Origin: Alistipes sp.
GTDB lineage: Bacteria; Bacteroidota; Bacteroidia; Bacteroidales; Rikenellaceae
Reading direction: 5' to 3'
NCBI GenBank assembly: GCA_017631055.1
Contig: JAGBTZ010000003.1
Span: 24,619 to 88,618, forward strand
DNA: 64,000 nt
Below are positions 52,771-62,315 of this stretch, in pieces; position 1 is the stretch's first letter; every line of letters begins with the position of its first letter. Position numbers and translations under genes: made by a program. The notes below the pieces were generated by a model, which was given only the letters and a program-made list of their open reading frames with translations, was not told where the DNA came from and searched no databases.

Positions 52771-54342
52771 ATGAAACATATTAAGAATATATTGATTGCA
52801 GCAATGATGATTCTGGTTCTTCCGTTCCAGTCTTGTACACTGGAGGAGGATACTCAGGGTTTGTCAACGCCGACAGACTTCTTCCGTAAGTATTCGGAGT
52901 GTCAGTCGGTAGTAAACAGTTGCTATATCCCTCTGAAGTCGATCTATACTTATACTATGATGATCGCTACAGAGTGTGTAACAGACGTTCTTTCGATTTC
53001 GTCTGGTACTTTGGATGCTCGTTTGGATATCTCTCCGGCTATTCCTCGTCACGGTGCAACCGTATGGCAGAATGGTTACCTCGGTGTTCAGCGTTGTAAC
53101 TTCGCTGTAGAGGGTATCGAGCGTGCTTATGAGAATGAGATCCTTACTGCTGAGCAGTACAACCAGTTGATTTGCGAGGCTAAGACTCTTCGTGGTTTCT
53201 ACTACTGGTTGCTTACTTCGTTCTTCGGTAATGTTCCTTTCTATTTCGATGACGTTACTGACAATGCGGTTCTGAGCCGTATCGCTTTGCTCCCCCGTAT
53301 GGATGCAAATGTAACTCGTGCAACCGTTATCGAGGACCTTCTCTCGTGCGTAGAGTTTGCACCTCAGACTCGTACCTCGGATAACGAGGGTCAGCGTGTA
53401 GGTGCTGCTTTGGCTTACCACCTCATCGCTAAGATGGCTATGTGGAATGCATACGCTCAGACTACTGAGGGCGCTGCTCACTGGTGGGATGTAGCTAAGA
53501 CTGCTCTTCACAAGGTTGAGGACATCTACGGCTCGCTCGCACAGTACGACTTCACTGAGAATGCTTTGTGGAGAAACCACAACACTCCTGAGTCGATTAT
53601 GGAGATTCAGCACATCTACGTTTTGGGTGGTTTGAACTACTCTTCGAACGTATCTTGTATCTGTATGCCTCACCCCCGTACCACCGGTACTGACATCTTC
53701 GACGGTGTTCAGTTGGCGTTCATCGGCAACCAGCCGACAGTTTGGACTGCAATGCGTCCTAACGTATACTTCAGCCAGGGTCTTCAGGGTCGTAAGTCGA
53801 AGGATATTCGCCGTAACGTGAATATGGCTTGGGATTACACCGGTGAGGATGGCGTTACACGTCAGTTCAACTCTATCAACTCGAAGCCTTGGCCGGGTCC
53901 GAAGTTCTGGTGTCCGAACCAGCAGGCTTCGTCTGATGGTAACAACTACAAGATCTTCCGTTACTCGGATGCTATCTTGATGTTGGCTGAGTGCTACTGC
54001 GAGACAGGTGACTACACTACTGCAGTTAAGTACTTGGATATGACTCGTACTCGTGCAGGTTTGCAGGGCTATGTATTCCGTACCGTTCCTCGTCTGCAGG
54101 AGGAGATCCGCAACGAGCGTGCTCGCGAGTTGTTCGGTGATATGCAGCGTAAGTTCGACTTGGTACGTTGGGGTATTTGGTATGATGCAACAACTTCATA
54201 CTCGGACTACAAGTATTTGCAGGAGGGTAATGCTGATCAGATGATTAAGCCTTGCCACCGTTTCTATCCTATTCCTGACGTTCAGGTTACCTATTCGAAG
54301 AATAACCTCGACAACAAGGAGTACAATGCTTACGGCTTGTAA
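52771..54342 (+). CDS. SusD/RagB-family surface lipoprotein
   Basis: 523 residues, lipobox Cys22 (FQSC). Typical SusD features: ECQSVVNSCYIPL N-terminal helix region, the ICEAKTLRGFYYWLL motif, and the C-terminal FRYSDAILMLAECY, RTRAG, NERARELFGDMQRKFDLVRWG and HRFYPIP. It caps the SusC barrel and binds the ligand. 20 bases after SusC. Confidence 0.95.
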   Translation: MKHIKNILIAAMMILVLPFQSCTLEEDTQGLSTPTDFFRKYSECQSVVNSCYIPLKSIYTYTMMIATECVTDVLSISSGTLDARLDISPAIPRHGATVWQNGYLGVQRCNFAVEGIERAYENEILTAEQYNQLICEAKTLRGFYYWLLTSFFGNVPFYFDDVTDNAVLSRIALLPRMDANVTRATVIEDLLSCVEFAPQTRTSDNEGQRVGAALAYHLIAKMAMWNAYAQTTEGAAHWWDVAKTALHKVEDIYGSLAQYDFTENALWRNHNTPESIMEIQHIYVLGGLNYSSNVSCICMPHPRTTGTDIFDGVQLAFIGNQPTVWTAMRPNVYFSQGLQGRKSKDIRRNVNMAWDYTGEDGVTRQFNSINSKPWPGPKFWCPNQQASSDGNNYKIFRYSDAILMLAECYCETGDYTTAVKYLDMTRTRAGLQGYVFRTVPRLQEEIRNERARELFGDMQRKFDLVRWGIWYDATTSYSDYKYLQEGNADQMIKPCHRFYPIPDVQVTYSKNNLDNKEYNAYGL

Positions 54343-54363
54343 TAATTCGAAAACAGAAAGATT

Positions 54364-56964
54364 ATGAAAAATTTGAATATCATAAGAAAATCATTCATCA
54401 GTGCAGTTGTCGCATTTGTGACACTCACGATGACTCTGACCGGCTGTTACAAGGATTACGAGATGGATCTGCCGTTGGCAGTTACCTCGCGCGATCTTGT
54501 ACTCTCGAAAGAGGCTGGTTCGACACACGTTTTGGTATATTCGGATGGTGAGTGGACTGCACGTCTGACCCGTCCGGTGAAGTGGGCATCGATTGACCGT
54601 CAGAAGGGCTTCGGTAACCACGAGATCGTATTCTCGTATTCTGCCAACTTCGGTATTTCGCGTAAGATTGGTGTAATCTTCCAGAAGGGTGCTTTGGCTG
54701 ATACTGTAATTTTCAAGCAGGCAGGTGCTATTTCTGATGGTCAGTTGGCATTCAAGTCGGGTGCTTTGACACTCGTTCGTTCGGCAGCTGATGCTTACGC
54801 TCCTATCTCGACCAACATTCCTTATGCATTGGGTGATGTTACTGCTGCGGTTGTTTACTACGATGAGAACGGCTTGGCTAACGATCCCGTTAAGGTAGAG
54901 ATTACTCGTCAGGATGAGGAAGGCGAGGAGATCGAGGGCGAAGAGGGCGAAGGCGAAGAGGTTGAGCCCGAGGTACCGGTTGCAAGCCCCGTTGATCCTT
55001 GGATCTCGAATTTGTCGTTGACCAAGAATGGTCTTTCGTTCAAGGTTTCGGCTAACGAGGGTCTTCTCCCCCGTACAGCTGACGTGATTCTTTCTATCGA
55101 GGATGCTGATGGCGAGACTATCAACACTACATGTAGCATTATGCAGGGTCTTGCAGATCCTATGTTCACTCTCGAGAATGAGTCGGGTGATTATCGCCGT
55201 GTGGCACAGTCAGTACTTGTTCCGACTACCGAGAACAACTTGGCTGCATACGCTCCTTTCTTCGTAAACGAGGTTGTTTATGATGTAGAGGTTGCTGAGG
55301 GCGAGGAGTGGATTCGCAATGTGAACATTACCGGTGAGGGTCTGACTTTCAACCTTACTGCTAATGAGACAGGTGCTCCGCGTACTGCAACTATCAAGCT
55401 TGCGTACACTGATGCTAACAACAATAGCATTGCTGTATCGTATCGCGTTACTCAGAACTTCAAGGATATCATCGAGGAGCTCCACGAGATGGAGGCCGGC
55501 TTGATTACCGTTGCAGGTGAGTTCGAGGGTTATATCGTTGGTGATTTCACTTCGAAGAACAATGCCGGTAACGAGTTCAACTTCAACGTTGAGGGTAAGT
55601 TCAACCAGTACGACCGAACTGTAAACGAGAAGACCAACTACGTTATGAGTATGGATGGTCAGGATGGCTTCATGCTGAAGTTTGACAGCGCTGAGGCTAA
55701 CAACATTCCTCGCTATACTCCTGTTAAGGTTTCGATCCAGGGTCTGACTTTGGTTAAGAACACCAATCCCGAGTATTATGTTCTTACTGGTGTAACAGCA
55801 GAGCACATCAAGGCAACCGGTATTGCTGACGAGGCTAAGGTTCCTGCAAAGGAGAAGACTATCGCTGAGTTGACCGATAAGGATATCTTCACTATGGTTA
55901 CACTCAAGGGTGTTGAGATTATGTGTAAGGATGGTGCTTACACCAACTTCCACGAGGGTTACATTTGGAAGGATGGCGTTATCAATAAGATTGGTGCTAG
56001 TGGTGATAGCCGTGCAGACCAGGGCTCGCTCCGTATGTACGACCGTGAGGGTAACAGCATTATGATGTTGACCAACATCCTCTCGCCTTGGCGTCGTAAT
56101 GGTACCGATGTTGCTTGGGGTTCGGTAGTTCCTCAGGGCTCGGGTAATTTCACCGGTATCGTTGTTCACGATGAGACTGCTGAGATCGACCTCGGTGGAG
56201 AGTATATGGGTAAGTACCAGATCCGTGCACTGACCGAGGAGGAGATTGCTCTCGACAAGGAGGCTGCCTTCACTACTACATTGGTAGAGTGGACTTGGAA
56301 TGACGGTGTGAACGACCTCAAGCCTGAGGTAGGTAAGGGTGAGCTCAACCACTCGGGTGCAACGGCTTCGGCATACAACGACTTCAATAACCCCTATATC
56401 CCCGTAGATGGTAACGACAAGTCCGGTACTCCGGGCAAGCCTGGTCAGGGTGCTACTGGTAATAAGGGTATGGTTGTTAATGCTGCTCAGCGTTTCTACA
56501 ACTTGTGGCAGAGCGCAGGTAAGGTATTCGAGGTTTCGTTCTCGACTACCGGTGTTAGTGGCTCGAACCTGATGTTCGGTATGACTTGGATGTCGGGTAA
56601 CTTGGCTCTTACTAACGCTCAGGTTCCTTACGAGTGGGAGTTGTCGTATTCGGTTGATGGTGGCTCTTCGTTCAGCACTCTCGAGAAGGTATACTGCCGT
56701 ACAACCGGTGTTTACTCTGGCTGCCCGATCGATGCATCGCCCCAGTTCTCGGAGTTGTTCCAGAAGCTCCCCGCTGACTGCTTCGGTAAGGATAAGGTTG
56801 TTGTTCGTCTGACTCCAGTTGCTGGCTCGAAGACTACCAACAAGACTGCTTCGACAGCTGCGAACTTCAAGACTAACTACTGCCAGGGTACAGGTGATAT
56901 GACCGAGACCAATAAGGACAACTGCCGTTTGTGCATTGGTACAATTACAGTACGTTACAACTAA
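54364..56964 (+). CDS. DUF5689/BACON-type surface lipoprotein 1
   Basis: 866 residues, lipobox Cys28 (LTGC). Residues about 35-370 hold three Ig-like BACON-type repeats, separated at about 190 by an acidic linker rich in Glu/Gly. Then a DUF5689 domain (about 370-620: FEGYIVGDFTS, DGQDGFMLKFD, LTDKDIFTMVTLKGVEI) and a C-terminal jelly-roll-like domain containing NKGMVVNAAQRFYNLWQ. Members occur in SusCD loci and are thought to bind ligands at the surface. No catalytic motif seen. Confidence 0.78.
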   Translation: MKNLNIIRKSFISAVVAFVTLTMTLTGCYKDYEMDLPLAVTSRDLVLSKEAGSTHVLVYSDGEWTARLTRPVKWASIDRQKGFGNHEIVFSYSANFGISRKIGVIFQKGALADTVIFKQAGAISDGQLAFKSGALTLVRSAADAYAPISTNIPYALGDVTAAVVYYDENGLANDPVKVEITRQDEEGEEIEGEEGEGEEVEPEVPVASPVDPWISNLSLTKNGLSFKVSANEGLLPRTADVILSIEDADGETINTTCSIMQGLADPMFTLENESGDYRRVAQSVLVPTTENNLAAYAPFFVNEVVYDVEVAEGEEWIRNVNITGEGLTFNLTANETGAPRTATIKLAYTDANNNSIAVSYRVTQNFKDIIEELHEMEAGLITVAGEFEGYIVGDFTSKNNAGNEFNFNVEGKFNQYDRTVNEKTNYVMSMDGQDGFMLKFDSAEANNIPRYTPVKVSIQGLTLVKNTNPEYYVLTGVTAEHIKATGIADEAKVPAKEKTIAELTDKDIFTMVTLKGVEIMCKDGAYTNFHEGYIWKDGVINKIGASGDSRADQGSLRMYDREGNSIMMLTNILSPWRRNGTDVAWGSVVPQGSGNFTGIVVHDETAEIDLGGEYMGKYQIRALTEEEIALDKEAAFTTTLVEWTWNDGVNDLKPEVGKGELNHSGATASAYNDFNNPYIPVDGNDKSGTPGKPGQGATGNKGMVVNAAQRFYNLWQSAGKVFEVSFSTTGVSGSNLMFGMTWMSGNLALTNAQVPYEWELSYSVDGGSSFSTLEKVYCRTTGVYSGCPIDASPQFSELFQKLPADCFGKDKVVVRLTPVAGSKTTNKTASTAANFKTNYCQGTGDMTETNKDNCRLCIGTITVRYN

Positions 56965-56978
56965 AAGTTAATTCTTGA

Positions 56979-57011
56979 CCTTCGGTGGTGGGGGTTGCCC
57001 CACTGCCGAGG
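56979..57011 (+). terminator. Intercistronic hairpin between DUF5689 genes
   Basis: CCTTCGGTGGTGGGG pairs with CCCCACTGCCGAGG with a four-base loop and two wobbles. No T-run follows. It lies 15 bases after the stop of lipoprotein 1 and could attenuate transcription or protect upstream mRNA. Confidence 0.45.
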
Positions 57012-57055
57012 TGAGAGATAAAAATTTAATGCTAACAAAATTAAAACTTAAGAAT

Positions 57056-59596
57056 ATGAACTATCGTAATTCGATATTCAAGTTTATGGGCATCGCTGCT
57101 ATGGCTCTGGCTGTAACGTCATGTACCGTAGATGAGGCTCAGGATGTGCCCCTCGTAATGTTGGGCGCATTGGAGAAGGAGATTACTCTTGAGGCAGAGG
57201 CTACCGTTAGAGACCTTGATCTCTACGCTAATGGTGAGTACCGTCTCGAGCGTATCAACGAGTCAGAAGATTGGTTGACTTTCACTTATGGCGATATCGT
57301 AGTTGAGGATGGCGTTTCGAAATCCAAGATTACTTTTGATGCTACTTTCAATGAGGGCTTTAAGCGTAAGGCAGGTTTGGTACTCTGCTCGGAGGCTGAT
57401 GGCCGTCGTGATACTCTTTATGTAAAGCAGAAGGCTCTTAAGGAGGCTAAACTGCAGTTCGAGGCTGCTTCTATCACCCTTCCGGGTGCTGGTGGCGAGC
57501 AGACTTCGTCCATCGTTTCGAACATTCCGTTCGAGGATGTAACCGTTGAGCTTACTTACGGTGATGAGGCTAATGCAGGTTGGGTTGAGAGCATCGTTAT
57601 CAATGACCCTGAGGATCCTGAAATCGAGGATCGTCAGATGGTTATGACCTTGGCTGCTAACCCGAGCGAAGAGGCTCCTCGTGCTGCTAACGTAGTTATG
57701 TCGTTCACCGATGGTTGGGGCGACGAGCAGCGTGTTGAGTTCAACCTCTTGCAGCGTACTTCGAAGGAGACCTTCGGTGACCCGATCACTATGGAGGATT
57801 TCTGCCTCAACTACACTACAGGTAAGGTTATCGAGGAGTACGTTCTTCTCGAGGGTATCGTTGTCAGCCACAAGGCTAACCTCAATGCTGGTGAGCCTGA
57901 GCAGTTGACTACTTCGACTATCAACTACGACCTTATCGAGCAGACTGTATATCTCCAGACTCCGGATGGCTCGCGTGGTATCGCAGTTATTATGGAGACT
58001 CCTGAGGATAACACATTCGAGCAGTGGGATCACGTTCAGCTCTTGATCCACGGTACTAAGGGTGTGATGTTGGAGAACCCCGAGCGCTATCAGTTGACCG
58101 GTGTTAACAAGACCATGATTACTAAGCGTGAGGCTGGTACCAAGAACGACATCACTGCTAAGAATAAGAGCGTTGGTCAGCTTACTGATGCTGATATCTA
58201 CACTTTCGTAAACTTGCAGAATGTATACTTCCCCGTGCGTAAGGGTTCGCTCTTCCCCGCAAATGGTGGTTACTCGATTGAGTCGGGTGCTCACCGTAAC
58301 GGTAAGTATCCTCGTCTGTTGGTTGACGATCATGGCGATGACATCTATCTCTTTACCAACTCGAATTGTACATTCCGTAGCAACGGTCGTTGTCTGCCTT
58401 ATGGTTCGGGTGTAATCTCGGGTGTAATCGTTCACGAGCGTTATGCACGTTTCACATGGCGTGATGGTGCTGACCCCGCTGAGACTGCTGATGATCCTAC
58501 CCTCGGTAACATCGGTCGCTACGGTATTCGTCCTCAGGTTGAGGGTGATGTATTCGACAATATGCCCGCAAGCGTAGAGGATAGCAAGGTTGCTATTCTT
58601 GCTGAGTATCGTTGGATGAATCCCGATTTGGATAACGCAGTTTCTGTACCTACTTACGGCTCTAACGGTTGGTTTACTCACACTCACCAGCCCAAGTATA
58701 CCGGTGATGAGACTATCGGTTTCAACACGGCTACTTACAAGCAGTATATGAATGGTGCTGGTAACTATCCTTACCTCGGCCCCATTGGTACTTCTCCGAG
58801 CTACATCTTCGGTGGTAACTATGGTAACGTGAATGGTTGTGGTATGGTTATCGACCCCGATAAGGAGCACTACTCGAATGCTGGTACTCTTTCACAGTTG
58901 ATAAGCCACAATCCTGACGGAACTATTGAGTTCCTTGGTCAGTACGCTACTAACGCTTATGCTGGTCACGGTGCTGCTGGTCACCCCGATTCAGATGCAG
59001 TTAAGGCTGGTAATTGGGGTCAGGGTATCACTACCGGTGGTACACTCTCGACTGATAAGGCTAATCCTTGCTTGGTAATTAACTACAACGGTACTACTTC
59101 GAACGCTACATCAATGCGTGGTAAGGCTAATGCTAGTGGTAACTGCTGGAATGCATTCGCTAATAAGTGGTGGTGGGATTACGAGAATGACTTCGTTTAC
59201 GCTTGGTTGCTCAACATCAACTTGACTTCTATCAGCGCTGGTCAGAATCCTGTACTCCAGTTCTCGTCGCTCAACTCGTCGAACCAGTACTGTCCTCGTT
59301 TCTGGGCTGTTGAGTGGTCGACTTCTGACGATCAGAAGGGTACTTGGAACCGCTTCGCAGAGTACGATATTCCTGATACTTCGAACTGGTCGAATACTCT
59401 CTACTCAAGTAACACTGCGTTCAAGGCTATGAGCTTTAAGATCCCCGCAGAGGCTTGTGGTAAGAATATCTACATCCGTCTGATCCCGAGAAACGATCTC
59501 TGCTCGGATGGTGGTGACTATGCTAACGACACACTCGAGAATGGTACTCAGGGTACAAATGCAGTTGAGTACATCGCTGTTCGTTATACTAAATAG
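57056..59596 (+). CDS. DUF5689/BACON-type surface lipoprotein 2
   Basis: 846 residues from ATG 57056, lipobox Cys23 (VTSC). Paralog of the previous gene: two BACON-like repeats (about 35-240), a DUF5689-like domain (EYVLLEGIVVSHKANL, RGIAVIMETPEDN, LTDADIYTFVNLQNVYFP) and a C-terminal beta domain. The acidic linker of lipoprotein 1 is absent. Start chosen past an upstream in-frame extension with no signal peptide. Likely surface ligand binding. Confidence 0.75.
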   Translation: MNYRNSIFKFMGIAAMALAVTSCTVDEAQDVPLVMLGALEKEITLEAEATVRDLDLYANGEYRLERINESEDWLTFTYGDIVVEDGVSKSKITFDATFNEGFKRKAGLVLCSEADGRRDTLYVKQKALKEAKLQFEAASITLPGAGGEQTSSIVSNIPFEDVTVELTYGDEANAGWVESIVINDPEDPEIEDRQMVMTLAANPSEEAPRAANVVMSFTDGWGDEQRVEFNLLQRTSKETFGDPITMEDFCLNYTTGKVIEEYVLLEGIVVSHKANLNAGEPEQLTTSTINYDLIEQTVYLQTPDGSRGIAVIMETPEDNTFEQWDHVQLLIHGTKGVMLENPERYQLTGVNKTMITKREAGTKNDITAKNKSVGQLTDADIYTFVNLQNVYFPVRKGSLFPANGGYSIESGAHRNGKYPRLLVDDHGDDIYLFTNSNCTFRSNGRCLPYGSGVISGVIVHERYARFTWRDGADPAETADDPTLGNIGRYGIRPQVEGDVFDNMPASVEDSKVAILAEYRWMNPDLDNAVSVPTYGSNGWFTHTHQPKYTGDETIGFNTATYKQYMNGAGNYPYLGPIGTSPSYIFGGNYGNVNGCGMVIDPDKEHYSNAGTLSQLISHNPDGTIEFLGQYATNAYAGHGAAGHPDSDAVKAGNWGQGITTGGTLSTDKANPCLVINYNGTTSNATSMRGKANASGNCWNAFANKWWWDYENDFVYAWLLNINLTSISAGQNPVLQFSSLNSSNQYCPRFWAVEWSTSDDQKGTWNRFAEYDIPDTSNWSNTLYSSNTAFKAMSFKIPAEACGKNIYIRLIPRNDLCSDGGDYANDTLENGTQGTNAVEYIAVRYTK

Positions 59597-59614
59597 TATA
59601 CTATCTCTTTAAGT

Positions 59615-59642
59615 AAAGGGGCTGGCTTCGGTCGGCCCCTTT
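59615..59642 (+). terminator. Hairpin terminator between lipoprotein 2 and the 301-residue EEP gene
   Basis: AAAGGGGCTG/CGGCCCCTTT stem with an eight-base loop, then TATT. It would end part of the SusCD transcript; the next gene starts 25 bases later and could also be read through. Confidence 0.6.
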
Positions 59643-59667
59643 ATTCCTTAAAACCAACCCACAAACT

Positions 59668-60573
59668 ATGAAATCGCTGAAAATTACTCTCTTCGCCATC
59701 GCTACGATGGCAATCGCAACGCTCTCGGCTCAAAGTGTAGCCCCGCAGGTCGATAGCAAAGCTTTAGCACAGGTCGAGGCAAAGGCCGACCTGAAACTTA
59801 TGTCGTTCAACCTCCGCTACTACAAGCCCGGAGCTGATGGCGACAACGGATGGCTCCACCGCAAGGAGGCTATCGTTAGGATGATTCGCGAAGAGATGCC
59901 CGATATTATCGGTCTGCAGGAGCCCCACCGCCCTCAGGTGGACTATCTGAAGGTCAATTTCCAGAATGAATACGCAACGCTGGACGCAGGTCGTGACGCT
60001 ACGACCGATATCGTCAAGAAGCCCGCCGGTGGCGAGCATCTGATGATTATGTATCGCAAGTCGCGCTACGCGCTGCTCGACAGCGGCTTCTTCTGGCTCA
60101 GCGAAACACCAGACAAACCTTCACGCGGCTGGGATGCTATGTGTCGCCGTGTGACTGTATGGGGTCTGTTCCGCGATAAGAAGACGGGTGAGGAGTTCTA
60201 CTTCTTCGATACCCATTTTGACCACATCGGCTCGAATGCTCGCCGTCACGAGGCGGTGATGATTACCGATTATATGAAAAAAATCGCCGGCGAGAAGGCT
60301 GCGGTGATTGTTTGCGGTGATTTCAATACCACCGTAGGTCACGAGGCCCTCGCTCCGATTAGAGGCTGGATGCAGGATGCCCGCTCGACCGCCGAGGTGA
60401 GCGATAAACTCGCAACGTTTAACGATTGGGGTAAGCGTGAGTTGTGGATCGACCACATCTTCTACCGCCGATGCAAAATCCTCGGCTATAAGACTATCGT
60501 GAACGATAAGGAGCACTATGGAGTGCCCTACCTGTCGGATCACAACCCGATTGTCGGCTATTTCAAGCTGTAG
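59668..60573 (+). CDS. Secreted EEP-family phosphohydrolase
   Basis: 301 residues with an N-terminal signal peptide (FAIATMAIATLSA). The whole mature protein is an endonuclease/exonuclease/phosphatase domain: MSFNLRY, GLQEPH (metal Glu), FDTHFDH, CGDFNTT, WIDHIFYR and SDHNPIVGYF. Every catalytic motif is present, so it should be active. Such proteins cleave phosphodiesters or phosphomonoesters outside the cytoplasm; the substrate is not known. It follows a hairpin terminator. Confidence 0.88.
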   Translation: MKSLKITLFAIATMAIATLSAQSVAPQVDSKALAQVEAKADLKLMSFNLRYYKPGADGDNGWLHRKEAIVRMIREEMPDIIGLQEPHRPQVDYLKVNFQNEYATLDAGRDATTDIVKKPAGGEHLMIMYRKSRYALLDSGFFWLSETPDKPSRGWDAMCRRVTVWGLFRDKKTGEEFYFFDTHFDHIGSNARRHEAVMITDYMKKIAGEKAAVIVCGDFNTTVGHEALAPIRGWMQDARSTAEVSDKLATFNDWGKRELWIDHIFYRRCKILGYKTIVNDKEHYGVPYLSDHNPIVGYFKL

Positions 60574-60607
60574 GATACGACTAAAACAATTTTAGCCCAC
60601 GATAGAT

Positions 60608-62296
60608 ATGAAGAGAGTTTTCTGGATGTTGGCCTTGTGCCTGGGTGCGTTGGTGTTGTGCCCCGCATGCGAGAAAGACCCTATTGATGATGGCAAGAGC
60701 GAGCAACCGGATGGCGGTGAGGAGGGGAAACCCTCGACCCCTGACGAGAATGAAATCGACTGGTCGAAGCTCGACTCGCAGGCTACGGTGCGCGGCGTGG
60801 TGAAGTGCGCAGGCAAGGGCGTGGCCGGAGTGGTGGTTACCGATGGTGTGAATATGACTCGCACAAATGAGCAGGGTGCCTATACGATGCGCACCTCCTC
60901 ATCGGTGTCGAAGTTTGTCTATATCTCGGTCCCCTCGGGTTATGAGCCGAGCTTGGTGCATAAGTTTATGCCCTCGTTCTACCGCAGAATAACCAAGGCA
61001 ACCAGTGCGGATGCCGTGCAGCAGTTCGACTTCACGCTCAAGAAGGTCAATCAGGATAAGCATATACTGCTCGTTCTGGCCGATATTCACGTTCGTAATC
61101 GAGCAATGATGCAGAAGTCGGATGCAACGACCCACCCGATGTGTAATCCGGTGAAGGAGCTCGATTCGACCACATTTCGCAGAACGTGCATTGCTCATCT
61201 GCGCTCGTATGTGAAGAGTCTGCCCGCGGGGGTTAAGGTCTATGGCCTCAACTTGGGCGATGTGAGCAACGAATCGCATTGGGGCGGCAACTACAAGGGT
61301 GACCTCAATAACTTTGTGACCGTCTGTGAGCGAGGCGGAATGCCGATGCCGATGTATACAATCATCGGCAATCACGAGCACGATATGGCTGCCACAAATC
61401 TTACGACCGATGACGATTCGGCTGCGGAGCTGACCTATATGATGACATTCGGCCCGACATACTACTCGTTCGATATCGGCAAGGTGCACTATGTGATGCT
61501 CGACAATGTGAAGTATATCAACAACGTGGCCGCAGGCAAGGATCGCGACTATGAGCGCCGTATAACTCAGGACCAAATTGATTGGGCTGCGAAGGATGCT
61601 GCCTATATGTCGAAGGATGTTGAGCGAGTGGTCTTTGGTTGGCACTGCCCCAGCTTCCGCCGCGCCCCGGGAACGGCAGCCGATGAAGCTGCGACCAAGG
61701 CTGTGCTCAACCACTACGCTGCAAAGGGAGTGCCGATGACAATCCTCTCGGGTCACAACCATACGGCCGAGACGGTTACGGTGAAGGGCTATGCCAATAC
61801 CGTGGAGTATATCCACCCCTCGGTGAGTGGTGCGTGGTGGTACTTCCCGCTCTGCACCGATGGTGCCCCCTCGACATTTACTCGTTACGACTTCGATGGA
61901 GGAAAGCTTACCTTCCGCCGTAGTGTCAACTTCTCGTACACCGGCGAGCAGTACTACCGCGTATATAACAAGGGTCAGAAGAACTCGGCGGGCAAGAAGA
62001 TTCTGCGCCTGAACGTCTGGGATTGGCATACGGACTGGAAGTTTGAGGTGTGGGAGGATGATGAGCGCATTCAGGACGCTGTGTTTACACCGGCTTGGAT
62101 GAATGATCCGCTCTATGTGGAGGTGCATGGGCATACGGGTAACAATATCACAGGCTCGGCCCACACATTCCTCAATCCGGCCAAAACGGACCATATCCTG
62201 GAGTATCTGCCCAAAAATGAGGCGGCAACGATTAAAATCAGGGCTGTAGATGAGTTTAATAGCGAGGTGTTTACCCTCACAACTAAGATAGAGTAA
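60608..62296 (+). CDS. Calcineurin-like metallophosphoesterase lipoprotein
   Basis: 562 residues, lipobox Cys21 (LCPAC). An N-terminal beta domain (VRGVVKCAGKGVAGVVVTDG, MetallophosN-like) leads to the metallophosphoesterase core: LADIHVRN, NLGDVSNE, GNHEHD, GWHCPS and SGHNHT, the five metal/active-site motifs. A C-terminal beta domain (from about 420) completes it, as in other Bacteroidetes members. Predicted phosphodiesterase or phosphatase at the cell surface. Confidence 0.88.
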   Translation: MKRVFWMLALCLGALVLCPACEKDPIDDGKSEQPDGGEEGKPSTPDENEIDWSKLDSQATVRGVVKCAGKGVAGVVVTDGVNMTRTNEQGAYTMRTSSSVSKFVYISVPSGYEPSLVHKFMPSFYRRITKATSADAVQQFDFTLKKVNQDKHILLVLADIHVRNRAMMQKSDATTHPMCNPVKELDSTTFRRTCIAHLRSYVKSLPAGVKVYGLNLGDVSNESHWGGNYKGDLNNFVTVCERGGMPMPMYTIIGNHEHDMAATNLTTDDDSAAELTYMMTFGPTYYSFDIGKVHYVMLDNVKYINNVAAGKDRDYERRITQDQIDWAAKDAAYMSKDVERVVFGWHCPSFRRAPGTAADEAATKAVLNHYAAKGVPMTILSGHNHTAETVTVKGYANTVEYIHPSVSGAWWYFPLCTDGAPSTFTRYDFDGGKLTFRRSVNFSYTGEQYYRVYNKGQKNSAGKKILRLNVWDWHTDWKFEVWEDDERIQDAVFTPAWMNDPLYVEVHGHTGNNITGSAHTFLNPAKTDHILEYLPKNEAATIKIRAVDEFNSEVFTLTTKIE

Positions 62297-62315
62297 CCTT
62301 TTGAATAATAAGACT

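Noticed and set aside
57263-58870. Open minus-strand frame of about 535 codons
   Set aside because: Antisense to DUF5689 lipoprotein 2; no recognisable protein features.
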